A stretch of DNA of 64,000 bases from Cokeromyces recurvatus (lineage: Eukaryota; Mucoromycota; Mucoromycetes; Mucorales; Mucoraceae). Below, in pieces: positions 1 to 13,329 of this stretch. Each line of letters begins with the position of its first letter. Position 1 is the first letter of the stretch. The notes under the pieces are model-generated. The model searched no databases. It worked only from the letters and a program-made list of their open reading frames with translations, and was not told where the DNA came from. The stretch spans positions 84,334 to 148,333 of the forward strand of contig NW_026251435.1 in assembly GCF_025118155.1 (NCBI RefSeq), given 5' to 3'. A program made the position numbers and the translations under genes.

Positions 1-111
1 AGTTTATTGTACTACATAACAAATAAATATTGGGGTAAAAACATACAGCATTTTTTTCAGAAAATACTATTTATTAAATACAATCAAGATGACTCAAACT
101 GATATTTCAAA

Positions 112-1149
112 TTAATGAATTGGTTTAGCACACAAATTTGACATTCCAGCTTTTTCAGCCATAGTAAGCAAATTCGAATAGGGTTTCATTAAGGATTTAG
201 GAAGAGTTTTCTTAAATTCTTCAGTATTCATCCAATCAAGTTCATGTTGGAGAATACAAGCAGCACGATGATGACCGCCTCGAATAATCCCCATAGAAGC
301 ATGAAGAGTGGCGCGCTTTTGGGATGAGACATAAGAAGCGCGATGTAAGATATTATTATCGTAAAAAACAGTTTGACCTGCCTTCAATTCGACTTTCAAT
401 TGACCTGGCATTTTATCACTTCGTGGATCATTAATAGTGATATCTCTTTCGGCTTCAGTTCGTACACGACGATGTGAGTTAGGAACGACATAAAGGCATG
501 CATCATCGTAAAGCGCACTGGAGTAAAAAAAAAAAAATAAATATCATGTTTTGATACATATATTGATTTACTTACGTGTTCCATTGAGTGCCAAAGTGAG
601 GAACAGTAAGTTTCTCTTCTTCCTCTTCTACAGGAGCCTCAGCCTTGATAGCATCACGATGCCATGATAAGTCAAAATCAGACTCTTGAGGGTTTATCAA
701 AAGATTAAATAATTCTATTAAAGATAGTTAGTAAACCTATAAATTTAATAGTTAACAATTTACCTAATTGTAGTTCCTCATGTTTTCCATCAGTCAATTG
801 TTCAACTGCTTCCAAGAGTTTTGAAGATCCCAACCATTTGGCAAACACATTTTCATTGAGATCTGGGTGAAGTAGATGTTGGACACCCCAGACATCAGTG
901 CCTTCTGTCCAAGGAGGGAACTGAGTACCTACAAGACGTCTGAAACATGTGTTAGAATTATATATAAATCATTTTGTCTTTAAGCACCTACCTATATTTC
1001 CATTCCCCTTTTCTAGCTTTATCAACAACTCGGTCACAGGCCTCCTTAAGTTCACTAACTAAATCCTCAGGGACTAAGTTATCAACGATAACAAAGCCAT
1101 TTTTCTCTAAAGATTCATTAATGGGAATGTTATTAATATCTGTTAACAT
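112..1149 (-). CDS. Phytanoyl-CoA dioxygenase (PhyH)-family oxygenase
   Basis: Three or more exons on the minus strand encode a 2-oxoglutarate/Fe(II) oxygenase of the PhyH type. The start is the ATG at 1149; exon 1 ends at 992, an intron spans 940-991, another lies near 717-763, and one is near 520-575. Visible motifs are SWHRDA, the HxD iron-binding pair, then YVVPNSHRR, and near the C-terminus ILHRAS followed by QKRATLHAS, which supplies the distal His and the Arg expected to bind 2-oxoglutarate. There is no obvious signal peptide or N-terminal peroxisomal signal, and the C-terminus AKPIH is not a PTS1. The family hydroxylates acyl-CoAs or other small molecules, and the exact substrate cannot be told here. 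It is divergent from the metacaspase gene, with a 463 bp shared upstream region. Confidence 0.8.
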
Positions 1150-1612
1150 TCTATTATTTATAAGGCAAATGGGAACAAAAAAAAAGATAATATGAACAGG
1201 GTTACATTTGTGGGAAAATATTTATGATTTCGAGAACCCTGTTTGTACCTCCAGAATGTTTACTGCTATATTATTAAAAAAAAGGGTTCTTTTTGTAATT
1301 TAAAGTAAGATAATTCGTTCTGAATACAAGCCTCTTTTTTGCATACTACGGAACTACTGCTTCATTATTGAAAAAAAAAAAAGAATATGCAATTCAAATT
1401 AAAATACTTTGTAAAAAAAAAAATCATTTAAAGGGGGAGGAGGTACAGTATTTGAACTACTTTTTCTAAATTGAAAATATAATAAATCTTCTGAATTTGA
1501 AGTTTAAATGCTGAAGAAAACTAATGGGCAATATTAGAAGCCAGCACTGATATAACAGCTTAAATCTCTTTCTTTTGCATTTTCTAATCTTTTTTTTTTT
1601 TTAAGGACAAAG
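1150..1612. promoter_or_regulatory. Intergenic region between two divergent genes
   Basis: This AT-rich stretch lies between the starts of the PhyH-like gene (-) and the metacaspase gene (+), so it must hold both promoters. It contains several 8-11 base A and T runs and a T-run just upstream of the metacaspase ATG. I see no convincing specific binding site. Confidence 0.4.
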
Positions 1613-1992
1613 ATGGTCTATCCTGGAGCTTATGGTTCTCATGGCTACGGCCAACCTCAACAACAATATCAGCAATCTCATGAAAGTTATTCTTTCCCTA
1701 ATCCTTCAGAACAGGGTTATCCTCCTCCTCAAAACAATTATCCACAGCAAGGTTATCCACCACCACCAAATTATTCACAGCAGGGATATCCTCCTTCCCA
1801 ACAAGGTTACCCACCTCCGCAGCAGTACAATAACGGCTACAATCAACCATCTCAGTACAGTAGTTACTCATCCCCTCCTTCACAACAACATCATGGCTAT
1901 TACCAACAACAAACTCATCCACCAACTCCTAATTATGGAAATTATCCTCATCCTTCTTCAGAGAATTTAGTAAGTATTACTTTGTACATTAG

Positions 1993-2023
<31 letters not shown>

Positions 2024-3601
2024 ATTCCGTATGTAGTATCGTAATAATGAAGCTAGTCAAATCCAACCTCCTCCATATCAAGGTAAGCTTATTTCTCGAT
2101 TTTACACATAAAGAAACTAATAATCTTATAGGCCCTGATCCCATTTTTAGTCCAAATGATCCTAACTTGAGTCAAGCTAATTATCCTCAACCACCTAATT
2201 CAGCTCACAACCAGGGAACTCATCCAGGTACTGGAGAGTGTATTCACTTTTCCCTACCCCTTTCTCTCTTTATTTATATAGAAATATTTAAAACATTATT
2301 TTAATATTATCATTTATTGTAGTTCCATATGGTCAACAAACAAATGCCTCAGCAAATGATTTTGTCATGCACGTTAACCCAACCATGAAAAATGAGGCAC
2401 CACCTAACTTTCAATTATCTAACTGTAATACGATTTTATTCATCTATATTTATATATTAATAACCTATTTATGTATATATAGGTCGAGGAAGAAAAAGGG
2501 CTTTGTTGATTGGTATTAATTATATTGGAACAAAGAACGCTTTAAATGGCTGTATTAATGACGTGAAAAATCTCGAGCAGTTTTTGATTAGCTTATATGG
2601 TTTCAAAAAAGTAAATTTTAAAGCAAATTAAACAAGATAACACTATTAATTAAATTTATTATAGGAAGATATGGTTATTCTTACAGATGATCAATCCGAT
2701 CCTAAGTTTATTCCTACAAAGCAAAATATTATAAGTGCCATGCAATGGCTTGTCCATGACGCTAAAGAAAATGATTCGTAAGCTTAATAGTTATAAGAAA
2801 GACAAATAAACTAACTTGAACATTTGTAGTTTCTTTTTCCATTTTAGTGGACATGGTGGTAGAGTCAAAGATACAAATGGTGATGAAGATGATGGTTATG
2901 ACGAAACTATTTATCCAGTAGATCATGATCAATATCCCGGTGAATCCGGTCAGATTGTAGATGATGTAATATTTCTAGCTATAACTTTTATATACATGTA
3001 TTAATCGTACTTGTAGGAGATGCATGATTTGTTGGTTCGTCCTTTACCAAGAGGAGCACGTCTGACTTGTATTTTTGATTCTTGTCATTCAGGTACTGCT
3101 CTTGATTTACCTTACGTTTATTCTACTCAAGGTACTGTTAAAGAAGAAAATATCTTTAAAGAAGCTGGATCTGGTTTATTAAATGCTGGTCTCGCTTATG
3201 CCACTGGCAATAAGTCTGGAGCATTATCATCCCTCATGACTTTTGGTAAAAGTTTAATGTCCAGAAAAAAGATTGATGAACGTATCAAGAAATTTAAAAG
3301 TTCAGAATCAGATGTTATCATGTTCTCAGGTTGTAAAGATAACCAAACATCAGCTGATGCTATGGAGAATGGTGCTTCAACTGGTGCCATGTCCTACGCC
3401 TTTACAAGTAAGTTTTATTTACTTATTATCATCACATTACTAATTAATTATATTATGATAGCTGTGTTGAAACAAAATCAACAATTGACATATCTTCAAT
3501 TGCTCAATGCTATTCGTGATATTTTAAAATCTAAATATTCACAACGTCCTCAATTATCATCTTCCCATCCTATTGATGTTAATCTTATGTTTCTTATCTA
3601 A
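1613..3601 (+). CDS. MCA1: Type I metacaspase
   Basis: This is a Ca2+-dependent Arg/Lys-specific cysteine protease of clan CD (family C14B). The N-terminal prodomain, about residues 1-190, is made of degenerate QQGYPPP-type repeats rich in Q, P and Y. The caspase-like fold begins at [14 protein letters not shown]. The catalytic His lies in [11 protein letters not shown] and the catalytic Cys in [11 protein letters not shown]. At least seven introns are needed; the first (about 1971-2040) contains a 28-base A tract at 1993-2020. The reading frame rejoins as [11 protein letters not shown] after intron 1 and [11 protein letters not shown] before the p20 domain. The ATG at 1613 follows a T-run leader and opens directly into the prodomain. 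The stop is at 3599-3601. In fungi these enzymes act in proteostasis, ageing and stress-induced death. Confidence 0.93.
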
Positions 3602-3755
3602 AAAAAAAAAAATAATAAAAATAAGAATCAATTATAAAGAATGATAAAGATAAGCCACAGAGATCACTGTCACATTCTAAATTATTTTTTTGAAAAATAT
3701 AATGTAATATCCCTTCTTTTTTTTTTCTCTCAAATTTACATACATATTTAGCATA

Positions 3756-4397
3756 ATGGCACCAACTATTAAGGAAGAAAAGGATACAACTGTTACCATT
3801 AAAGAGGAAGAGGAGCAAATGGAATTAGATGAAAACTCAGAAGTTGAGGAAGAACATGAAGAAGAAGAAGATGATGAAATGGATGAAGAGCCCGATTTGG
3901 TTGTTAGTCCTGATAAAGTCGAAATTGTAAGGAAATATTGAGTCATTACTTGTTATGGATCTGACATGTGTTTTTTTTTAGATTGGTAATCACGCCGATG
4001 CTACTGCTGTGACATTTTGTTTTAAAGATGAAGACCATACTCTTGGTAATTCATTAAGACATGTTATTAATAAGAAGTAAGTTCTAATAAAATCAACATC
4101 GTTAGAAACATCCTAATAATGTCTTTTTTTTTTATAGCCCTGATGTAGATTTCTGTGGTTATTCAATTCCACATCCTTCAGAAGCTAAAATGAATGTTCG
4201 TATTCAAACTACAGGTAAGCTTCTTAATTTAAAGAAACAACAGCTGTGACTGATATACGTCAATAGACAAAACAAATGCGATAGAAGCTTTGAAGACAGG
4301 TCTTTCAAATTTATATGATTTGGTAGCTCATGTTCGTCAAGCTTATGAAGAAGATTTAGCAAAGAAGGAGTATATTGAATTTGAGGAAGTTGCATAA
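3756..4397 (+). CDS. RPC19: RNA polymerase I/III subunit AC19 (RPAC2)
   Basis: Four exons (3756-3926, 3982-4076, 4138-4214, 4267-4397) join in frame to a 157-residue protein. Residues 1-50 form an acidic tail rich in E and D. The rest is the RPB11-like dimerisation fold with the family signature around [19 protein letters not shown], followed by [13 protein letters not shown] and NVRIQTT. AC19 pairs with AC40 to form the alpha-like platform that nucleates assembly of RNA polymerases I and III in the nucleus. Length and motif order match the family (yeast Rpc19 is about 142 residues). It begins about 150 bp after the metacaspase stop in the same direction, so the two genes are close but each has its own start. 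Confidence 0.93.
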
Positions 4398-4617
4398 AAC
4401 TTTCAACTAAACAACTTTCTTAATTTTTGTAATATAAAACTTGTGCAGATATACATATATGAATTTTATTTTGGATTATAAAGCTTTTTATAGTGTCTAT
4501 AAACAGATATCATTGAATTATAGATTTTATTTTTGTGTGTGTGTGTGGCTCTGAGATACTAAATTCTATTAAACTTAGTAGTATAAAAAAAATATACAAA
4601 AATTTACAAGATAGATT

Positions 4618-4621
<4 letters not shown>

Positions 4622-4658
<37 letters not shown>
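4622..4658. repeat. 37-base poly(A) tract between convergent gene ends
   Basis: An uninterrupted A37 run lies between the 3' end of the RPC19 gene and the 3' end of the kinesin gene. It is one of about a dozen homopolymers of 26 bases or more in the window. Confidence 0.95.
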
Positions 4659-4660
<2 letters not shown>

Positions 4661-4686
4661 GAATAAAATATGAAAATTCGTATTTA

Positions 4687-7307
4687 CTATTGACTGTTAA
4701 CACTCAATGGCCTTTGATCATCTTTCCATCTTTTTCTTAAATCATCAATGCTGCTGCTACTATGTCGATAATTAATTTTTGCTCTAAATGCACGCGTTGG
4801 CGTTTGTGCCAAACGATCAAACACAGAAAGTACACTACTAGTAGCATGTCTTTCAAACGTACTTGGCATTAGAGGTGGTCTAATAGATTTTGGTTGTTGA
4901 TACCAATTCTCAGATTGTTTTTTATACCCATCAGTCTCAATTTCAAAATTAGGGCTATATCCTTGTAACACAGAGCTGGTTACATCATTATCTATTGCTT
5001 TAGACATATTATTTGAAGTGCTTCTTGGATTATTGCTGTAAGTAGATGGTATAGATGACTCTCGATCCATTGCATAATGTTTTAAATTGATCAATTCTCG
5101 CTCATTTTTAGCTTGCCAAGGAAGTCCTTTTTGAAGCATATTATAAAACCTATCAGGTGATGGTGTAGATTCTCGTGAGAGTATTAAGCTATTATTTCCA
5201 ATGGCACCTACCGCTGGCAAATTGTCAAAGTGACTAATATTGTTAGCAACTGAATCAGTAGTGTAAGGAGATAAAACAATTGGAGAATTAGGTGAACTTG
5301 TATAATACTTTTTAGGTGAAGGTATTGTATTTAAAGAAAAGTCCTTGTGATGAATCAAGTCTATATTTTTTCTATTATTATAAGTTTGAAAGTTATTTTC
5401 CATTATTTCTTGAAGCATTGTATCAGCTATATTGTCTTGGCTAAGATTTTTAAAAGATTCATTGTCATTCATATTAAATTGTTGTTTGATAAGCAGCAGT
5501 TCACTCTGTAAATCAGTAACCGTCTTTTCTAAATTTTGAATGGTTATCTGCCTATTGTGTTCATTCATTCTTAAATCCATAATATCATCGAGTAGATTTT
5601 CTATAATAGGTTTACATTCATCGACTTCAAAAGATTTGATAAGTTTTGAGGTAATTTCGTAAGCCAATTCAGGGGACGCATTGATAGGAACATTAAATTT
5701 TTCTTCAATAGTATCAATGTCTATCCATTCATCATTACTAGACGATGGTTCTGTAACAATTTCGTCTGCAAACATAACATGTTTGACTTGTCTTGAAATT
5801 AAATAAGCACCGTTACTTTCTTCTGCTTTTAGAGCCTCATCTGCTGCTTCAGACTGTAAGGCTTGAATTCGAGCCGAAAGATAAGAAATTTCAGTAGATA
5901 TTAAATCAATTCTTTCATCTATTAACTCAAGGTCGGATGTATTTATAACTTGATCAGTGATTTGATAGTATTCTAATTGAGATTGATAAGTATATTTTCG
6001 AACCTCTTCAAGTTTTAGCTTCTCTTCTACAAGACTTTCACGTCTAACTAACAATTGTTCCATCTCGACTACTGCTTCTTTTCCCTGAATATATTGATAT
6101 AGGGCTTTATCAAGTAATTCCTTTTTACAAGACACTCGAACTTCTAATGGAATGTTACTTTTCCTTTTTGTAAGTCGTCGTCGAGGGAATCCGTGGCCTC
6201 CACCACGAACGATCACAGCAAAACGACCCCCCATGATAGGAATTAGATTTGTCAACATCTTTTCGTCAAGTATACCACCTTCACGTACAGCCTTTTTCAT
6301 CACCTCAATCAATTGCTTTACCTGATTTGTGCTTATCAAAAGTTCATCATTGCATCTTTTAAGTGTGGATCTTTGCTGTTCATATGTACGCTCTAATTTC
6401 AACTTGAGTTGATTTGACTTTGCGTATCGACGTTGTAATTGTTGAATCTTCTGTTGTTGTCTAGAGATCTGGTCACGAACACGATCAGCTTCTAACTTCA
6501 TGCGTTGTGTCAGACGCTTCTTTTCTGTTTTTAAAATTTCAACATTAGATTTTAAGGACCTTAATAGGCTTTCATTTTGGTTCTTTGTCTGTTGAAGCGT
6601 CATTGTTATATGTGCATACTTCTTTTGCCATTCATGAATTTTAGATGTTAGATTCTTTATCTTGACTTCATATGTTTGTTGAATCTCTACAATTTGTTTA
6701 TCTACCATGATATCTGATTTCATAGCTAGGCCAGATTTGGCTTTCATGAACGCCATCTCTTTCTCCTTTTGTGTTTCTACCAATTGAGCTTGGAGCCTAT
6801 TGATCTTTTCATCCAATTTTTCCCGCATAGATACATATTCATTTTCTGATCTTTCGAGATGAGATACAAGCTTTTCCTTGACTTTAATATCAGACTGAAT
6901 TTGATGAACCATACGGAAAATCGGTGAGTTATAATCATTTGTGACAAATTCAGACTTTGATTCTTGATCATCGCCTGTAGAAACAGTCTATAAATGTTTT
7001 TAGTTATTATTATTATTATTATATCAAGTAGTATACACTTACCAGTTTTTCAGCATCATAGATATCTTCGTTAACGGGAGAAGATGCAAGTGAATATACA
7101 CCTTCATCAGACAAAACTCTTTGGATTTCATTCAAATTATCTATACGCTTGTCTTCTGTTTCAAAAGCCTATCACAAGTATTAATCTATATTAGTGAGGA
7201 TACAATGTAATAACAAATAAATAATAATTTACCTTTATTTCTTCTTCCCAACAAACTGTTACATTATTTAAAGGCTGTAAATTGTATAAAAAGGGATTTT
7301 AATAACC

Positions 7308-7343
<36 letters not shown>

Positions 7344-8799
7344 GGAAAAAAAAAAGGGGGGAAGGAGGACTTACTTTTATGAGTTCCAGTACTTCTATAC
7401 TCTTTCTTATATCTGCTCGAGCTTTTGCAATACTATCTTTCACTTCCTCATGATGTATGTCATTTTCTTTAATTTGATTGATGTAATCTTTATTTTCACC
7501 ATGTTTTTGTTGTTTATGAGCTATATATTGTTGTTGTTGTTTTGATTTTATGCGAATATGTCTTTTTTGTCGGCGGCCTGTTCTAGAGGATATACTTGAA
7601 CTCTTAGTAAGAAGAGGGTGTCGTGCATTTATTTTAGTTGTAACTCTATCAGCAGCAAAACGAGTTGGTGTAGTAAGACTTGAGTTAGTACTGATATGAT
7701 CATTATCTTTTCTTCGTTTTTTATGACTACTATTTTTTGTCTTTGATAGGCTAGTTGAAAACTTGGGTAATATGTGATTACATGTACTAGGTGTCAATTG
7801 AAATGAAGATTGCCGAAGCTTATCTTTTGTTTCATTTAGTTCATTTGTTAATGTTTGAATCGTCTTTTGATATCTTTCAATTATAGGATGAGCTTGAATT
7901 TTTCGAGTCGATCCAATATTTTCTAAAAGCTGATCATCCACACTTTCATTTTGCATAAATTCACCTAGTTCACGCTCAATTATTAACGTATCTCGTTCAG
8001 TTGTCAATTGAACAATTTGGTCAGACATCTCTCGTAGACGCTCTCTTAATTGATTCATTTCGTTTATATGATGGCTCTTTGAAGATACAGTGGATGATGA
8101 TGATGATCCCTCTACTCGTAGTGTAGCAATCTCCATACGTAGACGAGAGATAAGCGCCTTAAGTTGATTAACATCTGAGCCTTTCAAGTCTTGATTAACA
8201 ACAACCCGATTTTTGATGTTACGGGCTCGATTAGCATATTTTAGAGTATTTACAGTTTCCATAAAATTAGTATCAGCTGGAGACACACAAGCCAACATAA
8301 GCGTCTGACTATTACCACCCAATGAATCTTGAAGTAGACGAGTAAGTTTGCTGTCTCGATAAGGTATATGGGTTGCCTTTCGTGTTTCATCACCCAAAGC
8401 AGATATAACATTTCCAAGTGCTAATAAACCTGAATTAATGGCTATGCCTTCTTTAGCTCGTTCTCCTTGTGCATGTGTTCTTTTTAACTATATATGTATA
8501 AAAATGAAAATGAATAAAAAAAAAAAAATAAAATAAAAAAATTAAAAAAATAAAAAAACTTTTTTTTTCCTAGTGGCATATATAATAGTTTATAATATAA
8601 AACGTACTCGTTCCGAACCTGCCAAGTCAACAAAATGAAATTTACTATGAAGTGATTTAACGATTCTTTTGCCTGTTTCATCATCTTCAGGTTTCTGTTG
8701 TTTTAATATAATTGAGAAAATAGCATGCGATCGTGATGAAACAGAATTCATTTCGGTTGATCCTGTTGTACGACTTAATGAGCCTTGAGCAAGAAGCCT

Positions 8800-8839
<40 letters not shown>

Positions 8840-9439
8840 GGTCGTGGATAAGCTTATTAAGTCGAAGTCTATGTACAATTTATGCATAGAACATACCTCA
8901 ATACATCTTCAGGACCATAACAAATTTCTTCTTTTACGCCACTCCAATAAATATTTCCTGAAATATCTTCTCGAATAGATACATCGCTATGTTGTTGTTG
9001 TTGTTGTTGTTGTTGTTGCTGTTGGTTACTGTTAAATGTTCCTGATCTACGTTTTGATGGCTGGTTTAATAAATCTATAAATTCTTCATTATAAAGTTCT
9101 AAAAATGATACGTATAGCTCAAACTTATAGTCTTTATCCTGAGATTCTCGTGATTTTAAAATTTGAAATAAATCAATAATACAGCGTGGTATAATGCCTA
9201 ACAAATACATATTCGGAAGTTATTATTTTTATAGTTATGACAATTGACGAGTATGATCTAACCTTCACTGGTATTGTTATCTAAACTCGTACCCATACTA
9301 TAAGTTTTACCAGATCCTGTTTGTCTATATGCATATATATATATATATATACATGAATACTTGAAAATTAAAAAAAAAATAAAATAATTATTAACTCTAT
9401 TTTTACCCATAAGCTAATATTGTTGCATTAAATCTAATA

Positions 9440-9483
<44 letters not shown>

Positions 9484-9802
9484 CTTAGCCCTTATAATAA
9501 ATAATATTATGCTGTAACACTACCCGTCTAAAAATTTATGTAATAAGGGAGATGCTGCATTTTGATAAACTTGTGCTTGGTCTGCATTAGAACTAAATAC
9601 ATAATCATATGTAAATGATTTATCGGTGCCAATCAATATTTGTGGTTCATTTGGTATGATGGTAAGGCATTCTGTACAATTATTAATCAACTCCTTTTCT
9701 GTTAAAGGACGAACTCGCAATCCGACTCTATTAGATTCATAAGTAATGTATATTAATGTGGCCTTTTATGTACAGTATATACCTTACTGCAGTTGAAGTC
9801 AT
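4687..9802 (-). CDS. Kinesin-4 family motor protein (KIF4/KIF21-like)
   Basis: This is a plus-end microtubule motor or chromokinesin with an N-terminal motor and a long coiled-coil tail, roughly 1,300-1,400 residues over many exons. The start is ATG 9802; exon 1 is only 20 bases (9783-9802) and joins 9727 to read [13 protein letters not shown]. The P-loop GQTGSGKT is near residues 84-91, switch I is NSVSSRSHA, and switch II is DLAGSE. The neck-linker region reads [13 protein letters not shown] run of eleven glutamines interrupts the motor near 8995-9030. The tail has heptad-rich coiled coils, a Gly/Arg-rich patch [19 protein letters not shown] and a Ser-rich C-terminus. Two introns carry 34 and 41 base T tracts (sense) directly before the acceptor. 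The kinesin identity is certain; the subfamily rests on the motor ending and tail architecture. Confidence 0.9.
8804..8837 (-). repeat. T34 tract before a kinesin 3' splice site
   Basis: On the gene's sense strand this is an uninterrupted T34 followed by AATAAG and the exon encoding [10 protein letters not shown]. It therefore occupies the polypyrimidine-tract position of the acceptor. Confidence 0.85.
9441..9481 (-). repeat. T41 tract before a kinesin 3' splice site
   Basis: On the sense strand T41 is followed by GTATTAG and then the exon encoding FNATILAYG. It is the longest homopolymer in the gene and lies directly upstream of the acceptor. Confidence 0.85.
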
Positions 9803-12289
9803 CTATATAAAATTTAGACTTTCTATTTTTATTAAAATATTGGAGAAAGAAAGGAAAAAAAAAAAGGAACATAAGAAAATGCGTTAATTCCTTTTCTTTT
9901 TTTTTCTTCTTCTTTTTGTTTGTATGTGACACACTTAATACGGTACTCCTTCCGACATAACAAGTGCGCACATACATGTATATCTTAAAACTTTTATGTT
10001 CCATTTTACATGTAACATAAAAATTCATTTCATTTATTTGTATGCATATGTCTTTAATATGCTTTGTTTATTCCTCTCTTTTTTCTTTTCTTCCGTTTTT
10101 TTTTCTTTTCTTCTTTTTTTTTTATTGTCGTTCCTGGTAGGATCACAAAAAAAAGCTTATAATATCACATTATATTCTTGTGCTGCTAAAGTGTGTTCGG
10201 CAGTGGTCATTTTGTTTAATTTATTCTTTTTAACCAATCAAAATACATTTGCTTTCCTCAAAAAAAGGGACACCCTGTTTATAGATTAAATATGATTAAA
10301 CAATGATTTGCCTTTTCTTAGTAATGCTTATTCAGTGTCATCTTAAAAAAAAAAAAAGGTCATTAGGAACTTTTTTTAGTATTATTGTAGTTTATCTAAA
10401 AAAAAAAAAGCAAATTTCTTGTTATTAACTGGGGGTGGATGGTAACTATTGCTGATTAAAATAGAGTTTCTTTCATTGGAATATTTTAATAAAGTATAAT
10501 ACAATAGATTATGTTTAAGGGAAACTTTTATTCATCTTATTCTTCTTTATGACTGGTTAGTAGCAGTGGATATTTGAATATTGATTCATAATTGTTTATT
10601 TAAACTATTTTAACTTACCAACAGGAACATTTAGCCTCATAGCTTTGTAATGAAATCAACGTTTTTACTTGATGATGGCATAAAAAAAAAATGGACGTGC
10701 AACCCAGTCACGTTACAAAAGTATCCAAGTACACCCGTCATCATTTTGCTTTTAAACAGCCCTACTACTGTTATATTAACCTAATCAAATTATAAGAGTA
10801 GTCATTTCTGAATTTGTTATACTCTTACAATTGTATGATTCACGGCGTCATAACTATTTTTTGTTTCTTACAATAATGTCTTCTAAATTGGATAAAGCTC
10901 ATATAGTAAATAGACTTATTACTAAAATTTTAAAGTTAGAGAGTCTGACTCTATGTTAGTACAGTTTATAATAGACTCAGACGTGGTCTAACATAAAATG
11001 AGCAACCCTAGATTCTGTACAACTCTTTTAAAAAGAAATAATGATACGATTAAATATTTTTATTTAATAATAATAATAATAATAAAGTTAAAAAGAAGGT
11101 CAATGAGTAGATAGTATCTACTAACATATTGAATTACTCGAGTCAGTTTAATATGTGTGAAAAAAGAAAAGAGAAAGGAAGAGGAAAAGAAAGAAGATTA
11201 GACCATCAAGTCCAATTGTATAACTAATCAACTAGTTTTGTTTTTGGTTTGTTGGAGAAAAGAAGGAGATATCTTTATCATGTACCAAATTATCCACTTC
11301 AAGAAGGATATAGTACAGATGATTGACCACACAATATATCTCATCAGATAAGACATAAATGAGTGTATATATGTAGGAACTTAGTTATATGTGATCTATT
11401 GCAATGAGTAGTGTATGGGTGATATAAACAATATTTAGGTGTACTGCCAGGTAACTAACCAAGACATTATTGAATGATACGGCTATTTGCATTATTAGGA
11501 TGTATAAAGCCAGAGTACAAGGTTAACAGTAAGATAAGATAAACTCAAACAAGTGACAAGTAGTTTGGAGTGGTGGTCATCCCGTAGATGCATAAGTCAC
11601 TCGAGAAAAAAAAATAACCTTTTTTTTTTTCGAAGGACTCATTCATAGTATCAGATTCTGCAGCATATAGTTATTATTACAGTATTCTGTCAAGTTTTTT
11701 AATTTTTACCATTGAATATTCATATTTGAGCTTTTAGATAAAGAGAAACAAGAGCAGCAGCATCAACATATAATAGACAATTAATCGCGCTTCTTAATTG
11801 CTGTGTGTTATGGTACATCGGTCGTAATGGATGATAAATATAAAATGGTTGGAAGACTGTTGATAGGGTATAGAAAGGAGGGAAAGGATTGAACCTTGGA
11901 GTAAGCTAGTCCTAGAGACAAAGAGAGGCTTTAATAATGTTATTATTGTATTGTGGAAACAAGAACAATAGAAAAGTATGAACGATGAGAACCTAATTAA
12001 AAACCCCATTTAGTAGAAGAAGTTTGAAAATAATTATACAAGGCATAAATCAGATATTAATTTATAGCATAACAGTCTATTCATACTATATTATTATTTT
12101 TTTTTACATATTGAACATTATTATATTGGCTATTATTTACTTTATTTTCTCAAAGAAAGAAGATTTGAAGCCACTATCATCAACATGAAAGTTATGATAG
12201 CAATTAAATCTGCTCTCTTATAGTTAGTAATCCATTTTACTTAAATATACACTCTAATATTTATTAAATTTAATATATACAAATATCTC
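9803..12289. other. 2.5 kb intergenic region, no gene seen
   Basis: This AT-rich stretch lies upstream of the kinesin gene and downstream of the Bmt5-type gene. It holds a pyrimidine-rich run (about 10070-10125), many A/T runs and short trinucleotide runs (AAT near 11065). The longest open frames have low complexity and no recognisable motif, so I annotate no gene. Confidence 0.5.
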
Positions 12290-12825
12290 CTAATCATCAT
12301 CATTATCCGACATGGACGTTTCTGTCTTCTTTCTTTTCACTTTCTTTCCCATCTGTGCCTTTAGAATTTCTAATTTTCTCTTTTGGGAACCTTTTATGCT
12401 CTTTTCGTTTTCTTCCTCCATCACTTCTTTTCTCACAAATATGTATCTTTTCGGCTCTGACGCTAAAATTTCTGCATTGCCAGCTTTACTAAGGCCTTCT
12501 TTAAAACCCAGTGTACGACGGTGTTCATAACCTGGAAAATCATCAACATAAAATGGTGCTGTGCCTCGAACTGCCAAAACTCCTTTAGCCTTTACCAAGC
12601 TTTTAATTGCCCATAAATTATAAGGTTTGCAAGTTTTAAGTGTTACATGAATTTCTCCTTCTGGCACATCCTCTATTACATCTTGATCATTGCCAACTTT
12701 TTCATCAGATGCTTTTGTTAATAAAGGCTCAACAGCATCAAAAAATCCATTAAGTAACTTTTGATTAGCAATTACATTACGATCTTGATCCTTTATGCCG
12801 GCACCTTATAACAAAAATTATGAAC

Positions 12826-12856
<31 letters not shown>

Positions 12857-13329
12857 AATTAAAACATACCCACATGAGGAAAATTGAATACAATCTTTGT
12901 ATATTTATTTTTTCTAATCTCCTTTGGTGGATTTGTAGCATCGACACCAAACAAAACTGTTCCACCAAACGATCGCACCAACTCAATATTTTCTTTGGCT
13001 TCCTCATACTTTTCATATAAAACATCTTCAGAATCGAAACACGTAGCCGTTAAATTATCAGCACCTTCTTCCAAATAGTTTTCACAAAGAGATCGAGCAA
13101 ATGAAAAGTTACCTTCTCCTACCAACAAAATTTTGTCTTTCGAACTGTATTGAGGACGAAGGCGCTTTGGTAAGACTGTGCTGCTTTTTGGAGTTGTACG
13201 ATTTTTTTTCGCTCTTTCCATGTTTTCCTGGTACTTTTTTGCTTTTATTTCTTGTATTTTTTTCCTTTCATTTTTTTGAAGTAAATTATGAAGTGAGTTG
13301 GATAATTTTGCCTTTTTAGATTTGGCCAT
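12290..13329 (-). CDS. BMT5: Bmt5-type rRNA uridine-N3 methyltransferase (DUF2431)
   Basis: Two exons (12870-13329 and 12290-12804) join as FPHVG-AGIKDQ to give 324 residues. The N-terminus (1-60) is Lys/Arg-rich and is a likely nucleolar targeting region. The Rossmann-type methyltransferase motif I reads KILLVGEGNFSFARSL, which is the hallmark of the DUF2431/Bmt5 family. Later motifs are TATCFDSED and KIVFNFPHVG. The C-terminal tail is basic then acidic (KKVKRKK, then DNDDD). In yeast Bmt5 makes m3U2634 in 25S rRNA, and the same activity is inferred here from homology. The 65 base intron contains an A26-type run near its 5' half on the sense strand. Confidence 0.87.

Noticed and set aside
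1632..1970. 112-codon frame overlapping the metacaspase prodomain
   Set aside because: It is a frame shadow of the repeat-rich prodomain, with Ile/Leu/His bias and no independent start context.
10876..10954. Short ORF starting MSSKLDKAHIVNRLITKIL
   Set aside because: Only about 25 codons, no family resemblance and no convincing splice partner.
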